From Hyphomonadaceae bacterium UBA4763 (GTDB taxonomy: Bacteria; Pseudomonadota; Alphaproteobacteria; Caulobacterales; Aquidulcibacteraceae), in NCBI GenBank assembly GCA_002403455.1, contig DHHV01000082.1, positions 1-39,689 of the forward strand: a DNA stretch of 39,689 nucleotides, written 5' to 3'. The notes below the pieces were generated by a model that saw nothing but the letters and a program-made list of their open reading frames with translations, was not told the origin of the DNA and made no database searches. Made by a program: the position numbers and the translations under genes. Shown here piece after piece: positions 1 to 7,717 of the stretch. Every line of letters begins with the position of its first letter. Position 1 is the first letter of the stretch.

Positions 1-159
1 GGCGGGGCGATCGCCATGGGCCACCCGCTCGGCGCGACCGGCGCGATGATCCTTGGCACGGTGCTCGACGAATTGGAGCGCACCGGCAAGGAAACCGCTT
101 TGGTCACCTTATGCGTCGGCGCCGGCATGGGCACGGCGACCGTTATTCAACGGGTGTGA
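1..159 (+). CDS. fadA: Acetyl-CoA acyltransferase (thiolase), C-terminal fragment
   Basis: The reading frame is open from the left edge to TGA at 157-159 and gives the last 52 residues of a thiolase. It carries the two C-terminal active-site motifs of the family: GHPLGATG, with the catalytic His, and CVGAGMG, with the catalytic Cys that deprotonates the substrate. Thiolases of this class cleave 3-ketoacyl-CoA to acetyl-CoA and a shortened acyl-CoA. The FadB-type gene 140 bp downstream on the same strand implies a fatty-acid beta-oxidation operon, so a FadA role is inferred over a biosynthetic acetoacetyl-CoA thiolase. The fragment alone cannot separate these two. The 5' part lies outside the window. 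Confidence 0.9.
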   Translation, partial: GGAIAMGHPLGATGAMILGTVLDELERTGKETALVTLCVGAGMGTATVIQRV

Positions 160-298
160 GGCGGACTTTTTTTCAGGTGGACGCGAAATCCAACGATGAT
201 GACATGGGTCTTGTCGAACACCGGCTTTCCAGCGCTTCAGAGATAGATTGAGGGGCGGCGCCGCCTTTCTCAAGTAAATGGATATGGGAGTCTCTATC

Positions 299-2494
299 AT
301 GCACACCTTCCAACTCGCCATCGAAGACGGCATCCTGATCGCGACTTTCGACGTGCCGGGCCGCTCGATGAACACCATCACCCGCGAGGTGATGGCGGAC
401 TTGCCGGCTTTGGTCGAGCGGATCAAAACCGATCCGGAGGTCAAAGGCTGCGTGATCGCTTCGGGCAAAGCCTCTGGATTTTGCGCCGGCGCTGATTTGG
501 GCGAGATGAACCAGAATCTTGGCGGCGGCGCCGCGAGCGCCGATGCGGACTCGCAATTGAAGGCGGCGTTCGATGCAGCCTTCACGCTCAATAAATCGCT
601 GCGGGCGCTCGAAACCTGCGGCAAACCGGTCGCCTGCGCGCTACAGGGCTTAGCCTTGGGCGGCGGGCTCGAAATCGCGCTCGCCTGCCATTACCGGGTT
701 GCAGCCAATGACAATCCAAAACTGCAATTGGGCTTGCCGGAGGCCAAAGTGGGCCTTCTCCCGGGCGCCGGCGGCACCCAGCGTCTGCCCCGCCTGATGG
801 GCGTCATGGCGGCGCTGCCGCTGATCCTCGAAGGCAAGTCGATGACGGCGCAAGAAGCGCTCGCCGGCGGCGTGGTCCACGCATTGGCCCCCAGCGCCGA
901 GCTGATCGCCAACGCCAAGGCCTGGGCGCTCGCCAATCCAAAAGCCAAGGCCCCGTGGGACGACAAGGAATTCCGCGTTCCCGGCGGCAAGCCGCATGAC
1001 AAAGCCCAGCAGGTGTTCATGATGGGCAATGCGATGCTGCGCAAGCAGACCTTCGCCAATTATCCCGCTCAAATGGCGATCATGCAGGCGGTCTATGAAG
1101 GCTTGTTGGTTCCATTCGACGCGGCGATCCGCATTGAAACGCGGTATTTCGTCAAGAACATGCAGCGCCCGGAAGCGCGCGCCATGGTCCGCTCCCTGTT
1201 TGTCTCCATGCAGGAGCTCAACAAAGGCGCCCAGCGTCCCGCTGACGCGCCGCCGACCGACACCAAGAAGCTCGGCATGCTTGGCGCCGGCATGATGGGC
1301 GCTGGCATCGCCTATGTTTCGGCCATGGTGGGGATCGACGTTGTCCTGCTCGATCAAAGCCTTGAGGGCGCCGAAAAAGGCAAAGCCTATTCCAAGAACC
1401 TCGTCGACAAGGCGGTCTCGCGCGGCAAAATGAGCGCCGACAAGGGCGCGTCTCTGCTCGGACGCATCCACACCACCACCGATTACGCCGATCTGAAAGA
1501 TTGCGATCTGATCATCGAGGCGGTCTTTGAAAATCGCGAGATCAAGGCCGACGTCACGCGGAAAACCGAAGCAGTGATCGCGCCGACGGCGATCTATGGC
1601 TCGAACACCTCGACCTTGCCGATCTCCGGCCTTGCCGAAGCCAGCATCCGCCCCGACCAATTCATCGGCATCCATTTCTTTTCGCCGGTCGACAAAATGC
1701 AATTGGTCGAAATCATCATGGGCGAGAAGACCAATGCCTTGGCGCTCGCCAAAGCGATCGATTATGTCTTGAAAATCAAGAAAACCCCGATCGTCGTCAA
1801 TGACAGCCGAGGCTTTTACACCTCGCGCGTATTTGGCACCTATGTCAGCGAAGGCATCGAAATGCTGGCCGAAGGCATCGCGCCGGCCATCATCGACAAT
1901 GTCGGGCGCATGACCGGCATGCCGCGCGGGCCGCTGGAGTTGAATGACGACGTCGCCTTGGACCTTGCGCACAAAGTGCGCACCCAGACCATGAAGGATC
2001 TCGGCGCCGCCTATGAGAAATCTGCGTCCGACGATATCATCCGCCGCATGGTCGAAGACCTCGGCCGCTATGGTCGCAAGAACAATAAAGGCTTTTACGA
2101 TTACCCCGCTGATGGCGGCAAGAAGCGGCTCTGGCCGGGCCTGGCCGAAATTGCCCCGGTCCAGGTCAACGAGGCGCCGCCGCCTTTCGTGGATGAGCTG
2201 AAAAAGCGCTTCCTCTATCGCCAGGCCGTCGAAACCGCGCGCTGCTTTGCCGAAGGCGTCTTGACCGATGTCCGCGACGCCGATGTCGGCTCGATCCTTG
2301 CTTGGGGCTTTGCGCCTTACACAGGCGGGCCATTATCGCTGATCGACAGCATTGGGCTTGCCGCTTTTGTCGCCGAATGCGACCGGTTGGCGCAAGCCTA
2401 TGGCAAGCGCTTTTCGCCGCCCGATTTGTTGCGGGACATGGCGGCCAAAGGCGAGACCTTCTATACGCGCTTTGCGCCGAAGAAAGCGGCCTAA
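299..2494 (+). CDS. fadB: Multifunctional fatty-acid oxidation protein (enoyl-CoA hydratase / 3-hydroxyacyl-CoA dehydrogenase)
   Basis: 731 residues, the usual size of a FadB/FadJ alpha subunit. The N-terminal crotonase domain (about 1-200) has GGGLEIALAC and LGLPEAKVGLLPGAGG, with the two expected catalytic glutamates near E125 and E148. A Rossmann motif, LGMLGAGMMGAGIAY, begins near residue 323. IGIHFFSPVDKMQLVEI carries the dehydrogenase catalytic His near 459, and GSNTSTLPIS matches the NAD domain. Two C-terminal dehydrogenase domains follow. It hydrates 2-enoyl-CoA and oxidises 3-hydroxyacyl-CoA, feeding the thiolase encoded upstream. ATG at 299 is preferred because GGAG lies 8 nt upstream; in-frame ATGs at 278 and 284 lack a good site. 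A palindromic GGCGGCGCCGCC occurs at 254-265 in the gap after the thiolase gene, with no clear role. Confidence 0.95.
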   Translation: MHTFQLAIEDGILIATFDVPGRSMNTITREVMADLPALVERIKTDPEVKGCVIASGKASGFCAGADLGEMNQNLGGGAASADADSQLKAAFDAAFTLNKSLRALETCGKPVACALQGLALGGGLEIALACHYRVAANDNPKLQLGLPEAKVGLLPGAGGTQRLPRLMGVMAALPLILEGKSMTAQEALAGGVVHALAPSAELIANAKAWALANPKAKAPWDDKEFRVPGGKPHDKAQQVFMMGNAMLRKQTFANYPAQMAIMQAVYEGLLVPFDAAIRIETRYFVKNMQRPEARAMVRSLFVSMQELNKGAQRPADAPPTDTKKLGMLGAGMMGAGIAYVSAMVGIDVVLLDQSLEGAEKGKAYSKNLVDKAVSRGKMSADKGASLLGRIHTTTDYADLKDCDLIIEAVFENREIKADVTRKTEAVIAPTAIYGSNTSTLPISGLAEASIRPDQFIGIHFFSPVDKMQLVEIIMGEKTNALALAKAIDYVLKIKKTPIVVNDSRGFYTSRVFGTYVSEGIEMLAEGIAPAIIDNVGRMTGMPRGPLELNDDVALDLAHKVRTQTMKDLGAAYEKSASDDIIRRMVEDLGRYGRKNNKGFYDYPADGGKKRLWPGLAEIAPVQVNEAPPPFVDELKKRFLYRQAVETARCFAEGVLTDVRDADVGSILAWGFAPYTGGPLSLIDSIGLAAFVAECDRLAQAYGKRFSPPDLLRDMAAKGETFYTRFAPKKAA

Positions 2495-2499
2495 CGGCT

Positions 2500-2667
2500 C
2501 TAGTGGAGCGGCCCAATCATTCGCATCCCAGCCTGGGCCAAGCGTCGAAGCGAATGATTGGGCCAAAAGCTCCACTAGAATCAAAACTTTATAGTGGTTC
2601 TCCTGTTCCTGACATTTGCCCCACGGGGACGCCGAAACGGGATGCAAATGTCAGGAACGAACCACTA
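2500..2667. repeat. Twin-hairpin repeat, copy 1
   Basis: Two long inverted repeats stand side by side. Hairpin 1: outer arms CTAGTGGAGC (2500-2509) and GCTCCACTAG (2569-2578), inner arms GGCCCAATCATTCGC (2510-2524) and its exact complement (2550-2564), a 25 nt loop, and an AAAA bulge (2565-2568) on the right arm. Hairpin 2: outer arms TAGTGGTTC (2592-2600) and GAACCACTA (2659-2667), inner arms GTTCCTGACATTTGC (2605-2619) and its exact complement (2644-2658), a 24 nt loop, and a TCCT bulge (2601-2604) on the left arm. A 13 nt A/T-rich linker (2579-2591) joins them. All four arm pairs are perfect. It lies between fadB and the glycosyltransferase gene. A second copy with the same architecture is at 25340-25503. 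Confidence 0.9.
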
Positions 2668-2734
2668 GCAAAGCTAGTTTCGGCAGCATAATCGGTCTAT
2701 GCGCCTAATTAAGGAGCATAGGGGACGGTCGTTC

Positions 2735-3466
2735 GTGCAGGAAGGCGTCGAGATCAGCATCATCGTGCCGGTTCATAACGAAGCGGCGAATGCGCCCGCG
2801 CTCGCCCGCGAAATCGCGGACGCCTTTGCCGGGCGCGCGTTTGAGCTGATTTTCGTCGATGACGGCTCGAGCGACGACACCCGCGCCGCTTTGTTGGCGC
2901 TGAAGCCCGATATGCCGCGCTTGCGGGTGCTGGCGCATCGGCGCAATGCCGGGCAAAGCCGCGCCGTGTGGACAGGCATTCAGGCTGCGCGCGCCCCAAT
3001 TCTAGCGATTTGCGATGGCGATGGTCAAAACGACCCAAAGGATTTGCCCCGGCTGATCGCCCATCTCCTGCGCCCCGATGCGCCGGCCAATTTAAGCATG
3101 GTCCAAGGCGTGCGGCGGATGCGACGCGACGAATGGCGTCGCATCATGGCCTCGGCGATCGGCAATTTCTATCGCAATTTGATCCTACGCGACGGCTCGG
3201 CCGACTCAGCCTGCGGCATGAAAGCGCTGAAGCGCGCCGCCGCGCTTCGCCTGCCGTATTTCGACCACATGCATCGATATATGCCCGCCCTTCTGCAAGC
3301 GCAGGGCGATGTCGTCGAGCATCTCGACGTCGCTCATCGTCCTCGCCAGCAAGGTCGTTCGCATTACACCAATCTTGGGCGATTGATTGTTGGGGTAGGG
3401 GACGTGTTCGGCGTTGCCTGGCTCATGCGCCGGCGCCGCGCCACGCAAGGGGAGATTGAGTTATGA
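2735..3466 (+). CDS. Family 2 glycosyltransferase (polyprenol-phosphate mannose synthase-like)
   Basis: About 243 residues with the GT2 GT-A fold signatures ISIIVPVHNEA, VDDGSSDDT, NAGQSRAVWTGI, the metal/nucleotide motif DGDGQNDP, and SACGMKALKR near the acceptor side. The order resembles the dolichol/undecaprenyl-phosphate mannose synthase-like subgroup. It probably transfers a sugar from a nucleotide donor to a lipid carrier at the inner membrane. No transmembrane helices are evident in the protein itself, but the gene overlaps (ATGA) a four-helix membrane protein gene that may anchor it. GTG at 2735 is chosen because GGGGA lies 8-9 nt upstream and the GT2 core starts at once. An in-frame ATG at 2699 would add 12 residues but has no visible ribosome site. 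Donor and acceptor are unknown. Confidence 0.85.
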   Translation: MQEGVEISIIVPVHNEAANAPALAREIADAFAGRAFELIFVDDGSSDDTRAALLALKPDMPRLRVLAHRRNAGQSRAVWTGIQAARAPILAICDGDGQNDPKDLPRLIAHLLRPDAPANLSMVQGVRRMRRDEWRRIMASAIGNFYRNLILRDGSADSACGMKALKRAAALRLPYFDHMHRYMPALLQAQGDVVEHLDVAHRPRQQGRSHYTNLGRLIVGVGDVFGVAWLMRRRRATQGEIEL

Positions 3467-4032
3467 ACGCCAAAGACGCGCGCCGTGGCCGGGGCTTTAA
3501 CTTCGGCGCCGTTTACGCTACCGACGAGCAATCCGAGGTGCGGGCGCTGCGCGGTAAGAAGGCGCGCGGCAAAGAGCCAGCCCCGGGCGGAGGGGCAGAT
3601 TTTATGCTGAAATTTCTGAATATTGCGCCGCTTTTGGCGATCCCGGTAGCGTTGTATAATCTGATCGCGTTCACCACCCCCGGCGGGCAAAGCGCCGTTC
3701 CGGACCAATTGGCGCGCGTGATGTTGTCCGTCCCCATGGTGACCGGCGGGTCGTGGTCGATCACGGCTGGCGATATCGTTTTGATTTTCGCGCTGGTGAC
3801 GTTGTTCTGGGAATTGCTGAAATCGACTTCGTCCGGGGTCGGGGCGATCATCAATCACGCCATGTCGATGGTGTTGTTTATTATTTGCTTGATCGAGTTT
3901 TTGCTGGCGCCGGCTTTTGCGACGACGGTGTTTTTCATGATCATGATCATGACCTTGCTCGACACGCTGGCGGGCGTTGTCGTCACGATCAACGCGGCGC
4001 GTCGCGACGTTTCTGTTCGAGATAATGAATGA
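3463..4032 (+). CDS. Four-helix membrane protein, coupled to the glycosyltransferase
   Basis: 189 residues of unrecognised family. A charged, glycine-rich N-terminal tail (about 1-47) is followed by four hydrophobic segments near 48-72, 98-118, 127-147 and 150-172, then a short polar C-terminus. The start codon overlaps the upstream stop as ATGA, which implies translational coupling to the glycosyltransferase. A second in-frame ATG at 3604 sits behind a strong GGAGGGG site and would give a 142-residue protein with only the membrane part, so either or both starts may be used. A membrane anchor or flippase-like partner for a lipid-linked sugar is inferred from context only. Confidence 0.7.
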   Translation: MNAKDARRGRGFNFGAVYATDEQSEVRALRGKKARGKEPAPGGGADFMLKFLNIAPLLAIPVALYNLIAFTTPGGQSAVPDQLARVMLSVPMVTGGSWSITAGDIVLIFALVTLFWELLKSTSSGVGAIINHAMSMVLFIICLIEFLLAPAFATTVFFMIMIMTLLDTLAGVVVTINAARRDVSVRDNE

Positions 4033-4132
4033 TCCCCGGCTGACGTCGCTACAACGCCATCGTGAACACCAAGACCGCACCCCCAATCGCGAGCCAATCC
4101 AGCCCGCGCAAGCGGGTCCGGCGGGTTAGGCG

Positions 4133-4552
4133 ATGGCGCTGTTTTTTGACCGGGTCTGGTTTACCGACCGCCTGGAACAGCGCGGGCTGGCGCTTTCGGA
4201 TGTCGGCCCGCTGCTTGGGCTGACGGACCAAGACTGGATCGGCGTCGTCAAAGACCAGCGGCTGCTGACGGCGGTTGAGATGGCCAAGTTTGCCGAATTG
4301 CTTGGCGCCCCCATCGAAGAGGTCGCTTCCCGCGCTGGGATCGCCATGCCCGGACGGGCGGTCGGCGATCGCCTCCGTCAAGAGGAGCGGTCCCTCGTGG
4401 CGATCATGGCGCGCCTCGACGCGCTCGAGCGGCGTCTTGCGGCGACCGAAGCGATGCTTGCCGAGGCTCTGCGCAGCCTCGGCATGGCTCAAGGTAAAGC
4501 TCATGCAATGATCTCCGAGAATAATCCGATGGGAAGCAAATCTGACGACTGA
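4133..4552 (+). CDS. Small HTH-type protein with C-terminal coiled coil
   Basis: 139 residues. Residues about 8-65 (RLEQRGLALSDVGPLLGLT, then KDQRLLTAVEMAKFAELLGA and PIEEVASRAG) look like a degenerate Cro/CI-type helix-turn-helix fold. A heptad-rich segment follows near 82-115 (RSLVAIMARLDALERRL, then a second run), which suggests dimerisation. The C-terminal tail is polar. It lies 100 bp after the membrane protein on the same strand, so an operon with the glycosyltransferase is possible. The ribosome site is weak (TTAGGCG). DNA binding is inferred from the fold pattern; I recognise no target or named family. Its last 52 bp overlap a convergent small gene on the other strand. Confidence 0.65.
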   Translation: MALFFDRVWFTDRLEQRGLALSDVGPLLGLTDQDWIGVVKDQRLLTAVEMAKFAELLGAPIEEVASRAGIAMPGRAVGDRLRQEERSLVAIMARLDALERRLAATEAMLAEALRSLGMAQGKAHAMISENNPMGSKSDD

Positions 4553-4815
4553 TAAGCGCGCCGCGCCAATTGCGCGCGCTCGCCAATGTCTGGCCGCGCC
4601 TGCGTTTGGGATAGCTGCAAGGCAAAGCCGAGATCGAGCCAAGGCGGGCGCGTGCGAAACCCGCCCAATCGCGCCGTTGCGCCGGGGTCGGCCCCGCTGA
4701 AATTGTCAGTCTGGCTATCGCCAATCCGATCGCCAGACTTGGCCGTCGCTGTGCGCATGATTGCGCGCGCATAGAGGCTGGACGGGTTGACGGGGCCAAT
4801 CGACATGCCCGTCAT
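4501..4815 (-). CDS. Small conserved-looking hypothetical protein
   Basis: 104 residues read from ATG at 4815 (internal ATG at 4806) to TGA at 4501-4503. The sequence has a balanced composition, with segments such as RIGDSQTDNFSGADPG and RPPWLDLGFALQL, and its codons favour G/C in third position as in neighbouring genes. This argues for a real gene in the otherwise empty 4553-5072 stretch. No membrane segment, signal peptide or known motif is visible, and there is no good ribosome site before either ATG. It overlaps the 3' end of the HTH gene by 52 bp in convergent orientation. Function unknown. Confidence 0.45.
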   Translation of the reverse strand: MTGMSIGPVNPSSLYARAIMRTATAKSGDRIGDSQTDNFSGADPGATARLGGFRTRPPWLDLGFALQLSQTQARPDIGERAQLARRAYQSSDLLPIGLFSEIIA

Positions 4816-5072
4816 TGTGCAAATCGAGGGCCAATGGTAAATCGATTGTTAACGCTTTTTCGGATAACCGGCCGCTGGCGCACCTCAGAAAAAAACCGTC
4901 GGCGCCACCGAAATTCAACCATCCGCCGCCTAACACGCTGAAATGACGACGAAACATCGCTGAGCCGCCTTTCGCCGCGATGACTGGCGCTGCGTGCGAA
5001 AATGGGACAGATCAGGGATCGTTAACAAGAACGACGAGCCCCGCTTTCAGCGCCGCTTTGGGAGTGATAATC
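4816..5072. other. Intergenic region before aldehyde dehydrogenase
   Basis: No gene is supported here. It is somewhat more A/T-rich around 4840-4865, where promoters for the leftward small gene or the rightward dehydrogenase may lie, but I cannot assign clear -35/-10 boxes. If the small minus-strand gene is not real, the gene-free stretch is 4553-5072. Confidence 0.5.
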
Positions 5073-6500
5073 ATGTTGGACCGCACGCAATTCTATATCG
5101 ACGGCGCCTGGGTCGAGCCGGCTGTTCCTCGCCCTCATCATGTCATCAATCCCGCCAATGACGCGCCGATCGCCACAATCAGCCTTGGCGGCCCCGACGA
5201 CGTGGCGCGCGCCGTCGCTGCGGCCAAGCGCGCTTTTCCAGCTTTTGCCGCAACCACGCGCGAGGAGCGTATCGCGCTGCTCGAACGCATCATCACCGGC
5301 TATCAAGCGCGCATGGGCGACATTGCCGCGGCGATTTCCGCCGAAATGGGCGCGCCGATGTGGCTCGCCGGCGCCGCCCACGCCCCGTCCGGGCTGGGGC
5401 ATTTTTTCAAAGCGCTCGAGATTCTGAAAACCTACGAGTTCGACCGCGACATGGCCAGCACGCGCATTCGGCGCGAGCCGATCGGCGTCGTCGGCATGAT
5501 TACGCCCTGGAATTGGCCGATCAATCAGATCGCCTGCAAAGTCGCGCCGGCTTTGGCGGTGGGCTGCACGATGATCCTGAAACCCTCAGAAAACGCCCCG
5601 CTCGACGCCATGATCCTCGCCGAAATTCTGCACGAGGCCGGCGTGCCAAAGGGGGTCTTTAATCTCGTCAATGGGGATGGCCTCGGCGTTGGCCAGGCTC
5701 TGTCGAGCCATCCGGATGTTGACATGATGTCCTTCACCGGCTCGACCCGCGCCGGCGTTTTGGTGCAAAAGGCCGCGGCGGACACCGTCAAGCGCGTGGC
5801 GCTCGAATTGGGGGGCAAATCGGCCAATATCATTCTTCCCGACGCCGATCTGGCCCGCGCCGTCAAAAGCGGCGTCGCCAATTGCTTCACCAATTCGGGG
5901 CAAAGCTGCAATGCGCCGACCCGTATGCTGGTCCCCGCCGATCGCCATGACGAGGCCGCCGACATCGCCGCCGCCGTCGCCAGCGCCGTCAAAGTCATGG
6001 ACCCGGCAAATGCCGAGCGCGGCGCGATCGGCCCCCTATCCAGCCGCCTGCAATTTGATCGGGTCCAGACCTATATCCACAAAGGCATGGCCGAAGGCGC
6101 GCGCCTTGTTGCCGGCGGCCTGGGCCGCGCCGAGGGATTTAATCAGGGCTGCTACGCGCGCCCGACCGTCTTTGCCGCCGTCAACAATCAGATGACCATC
6201 GCGCGGGAGGAGATTTTTGGACCGGTCCTGACGATCCTGCCCTATAGCGACGAAGAAGACGCCGTCACGATCGCCAATGACACGCCTTACGGCCTGTCGG
6301 GCTATGTGTCGGGCAGCCCCGACGCCGCGCGCCGCGTCGCTGAACGCTTGCGCACCGGCAATGTACATCTCAACGGCGCAGGCATGGACCTCAATGCGCC
6401 GTTTGGCGGCTATAAGCAATCCGGTCTGGGCCGCGAATGGGGCGTCTTCGGCTTTGAGGAATATCTCGAGGTCAAAGCGATTATGGGCTATTCGGTGTAG
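5073..6500 (+). CDS. NAD(P)-dependent aldehyde dehydrogenase
   Basis: 475 residues, full length for the ALDH superfamily. Visible motifs in order: TPWNWPINQIACKVAPALA (cofactor-binding region), KPSENAP, FTGSTRAG, ELGGKSANI with the general-base Glu near 245, NSGQSCNAPTRM with the catalytic Cys near 279, EEIFGPVLTILPY, and PFGGYKQSGLGREWG near the C-terminus. It oxidises an aldehyde to the carboxylate in the cytoplasm; the substrate is not evident from the sequence. ATG at 5073 is chosen because GGGAG lies 8 nt upstream and the protein then starts at the usual position. It stands alone on its strand, and its last 20 bp overlap the end of the convergent yacG gene. Confidence 0.93.
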   Translation: MLDRTQFYIDGAWVEPAVPRPHHVINPANDAPIATISLGGPDDVARAVAAAKRAFPAFAATTREERIALLERIITGYQARMGDIAAAISAEMGAPMWLAGAAHAPSGLGHFFKALEILKTYEFDRDMASTRIRREPIGVVGMITPWNWPINQIACKVAPALAVGCTMILKPSENAPLDAMILAEILHEAGVPKGVFNLVNGDGLGVGQALSSHPDVDMMSFTGSTRAGVLVQKAAADTVKRVALELGGKSANIILPDADLARAVKSGVANCFTNSGQSCNAPTRMLVPADRHDEAADIAAAVASAVKVMDPANAERGAIGPLSSRLQFDRVQTYIHKGMAEGARLVAGGLGRAEGFNQGCYARPTVFAAVNNQMTIAREEIFGPVLTILPYSDEEDAVTIANDTPYGLSGYVSGSPDAARRVAERLRTGNVHLNGAGMDLNAPFGGYKQSGLGREWGVFGFEEYLEVKAIMGYSV

Positions 6501-6690
6501 GAGGTTCAGGCGGTTCGGACAAAGCGTCGTCATCGCTTTCGTCCGCGGGCCCTGGCACGACATAGACCCCACTCAGCCAGCGGTGCAGGTCAATATCGGC
6601 GCAGCGTTTGGAGCAAAACGGTCGATAGTCGTTGCGGCTCGACTCCCGACAAATCGGGCATGGGCGGTCGGGGAAAGGAGAAGGGGGCAC
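6481..6690 (-). CDS. yacG: DNA gyrase inhibitor YacG (zinc protein)
   Basis: 69 residues. It has the YacG four-cysteine zinc site, CPIC (Cys 11 and 14) and FCSKRC (Cys 26 and 30), followed by the family-typical DIDLHRWLSGVYVVPG and an acidic, proline-rich tail. In E. coli YacG binds GyrB and inhibits gyrase. The GTG start at 6690 follows the stop of the upstream RNase E/G-like gene by one base and has GAGG about 8 nt upstream, so translation is probably coupled. It is the last gene of the minus-strand hisD-to-yacG cluster, and its 3' end overlaps the convergent aldehyde dehydrogenase gene by 20 bp. Confidence 0.92.
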   Translation of the reverse strand: MPPSPFPDRPCPICRESSRNDYRPFCSKRCADIDLHRWLSGVYVVPGPADESDDDALSEPPEPPTPNSP

Positions 6691-6691
6691 C

Positions 6692-7717
6692 TTAAACCTC
6701 TAAAATCTCACAATTACTGAGTTGATCCGCCGGGTCGGCGCGAAAAGAAAAAATCGGTCCGATCTGGGCCAGCAGCGCCGCCCGCCATCCAATGACATCA
6801 GCTTGTAACCAATCATAGGCCGCTCGCGGCGCAACCAGAACCAATCGCCCGCCGCGCCGCAATCCCCGCGCGCGCAACATTTGTAATCCAGCCAAAGCGA
6901 TCGCTTCCGGCAAATCCCGCCCCGAGGGATCGCGAAACGCCTCCATCAGCGGCCGAGCCTGCTGCGCGCGCGACAGCATTAACACGCCAAACCCATTCAC
7001 CGGCGCGAGCTTGGGCGCAGCCGGGTCCGCTGCGAAGACTAAACGCGCCAATTCATCCAGTTTTTTGCGCGTCGCCGGGTCGTTTGGGCCCGCCAGATCG
7101 ATCGCGATCAGGCCGCCGAGGCCCCGCAGGCGGATTTGCGCAGAAATCGCCGCTAGCGCGTCCTTGGCAAACGCCGCAAAGACTTGCGCCCGGTCAGCGC
7201 CGAGGCGCCGTTCGCTCGAATCAACATCAATCACCCGCATGGCCGGGGTGTCGGCAAAGCGTACCATGCCGCCGCCAGTGATCGGCGCATCGGCGCGAAG
7301 CGCTGCGTCAATCGCGCTGTCGATAGCTTCTTGCTGATCGGCGTCCAACAGATCGCTCGTTTGCAAGTCCGTCAGCGTCATCGCCCGCAACGGCGTCTCG
7401 GCTTCACATAACCGCGCCAGCGGGCCTTTGCCGCGACAGGCTTCGCGCAAGATTTCGACCCGCACGTTCGCGCCCTCTGTGATCCGAGCGCCGCGCGTCA
7501 GTTTCAAGAACCCCGGTTGATCCGCGCCAATGGCCATAAAGGCGCCGCCCATCGCCGGCGCCAGCTTGGTGACCTTGGCGTCCCAAATCTCGCCCGCCTG
7601 CGCGCGGCGCCCGACATCTGACCAGCGCAGGACCTTCACTTCAACGACGCGCCCATTATCAACTAGAGCTAAACGCGTTTCGCCGATCCGCGCCTCGCGC
7701 CATTCCCGAACGCTCAT
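6692..7717 (-). CDS. Short ribonuclease E/G family protein
   Basis: 341 residues from ATG at 7717, which overlaps the maf stop (ATGA); an ATG at 7729 would add four residues. An S1-like segment (GEIWDAKVTKLAPAMGGAF, then IGADQPGFLKL) is followed by the RNase H/DNase I-like region with GLGGLIAIDLAG, the counterpart of the GGLIVIDFID motif of RNase E/G, and NGFGVLMLSRAQQARPL, the counterpart of RFGLLEMSRQR. The protein is much shorter than RNase G (about 490 aa) and lacks the CPxC zinc-link, so tetramer assembly as in RNase E is doubtful. Single-strand endonuclease activity is plausible but not shown. It belongs to the maf/rne-like/yacG block, a common alphaproteobacterial arrangement. Confidence 0.85.
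   Translation of the reverse strand: MSVREWREARIGETRLALVDNGRVVEVKVLRWSDVGRRAQAGEIWDAKVTKLAPAMGGAFMAIGADQPGFLKLTRGARITEGANVRVEILREACRGKGPLARLCEAETPLRAMTLTDLQTSDLLDADQQEAIDSAIDAALRADAPITGGGMVRFADTPAMRVIDVDSSERRLGADRAQVFAAFAKDALAAISAQIRLRGLGGLIAIDLAGPNDPATRKKLDELARLVFAADPAAPKLAPVNGFGVLMLSRAQQARPLMEAFRDPSGRDLPEAIALAGLQMLRARGLRRGGRLVLVAPRAAYDWLQADVIGWRAALLAQIGPIFSFRADPADQLSNCEILEV

Noticed and set aside
650..1972. Minus-strand open frame antisense to fadB
   Set aside because: Composition typical of a shadow frame; fadB has complete catalytic motifs.
4049..4132. Minus-strand stretch reading as a basic segment followed by a hydrophobic helix
   Set aside because: It resembles a small membrane protein tail, but I find no start codon or ribosome site and it lies inside a plus-strand operon gap.
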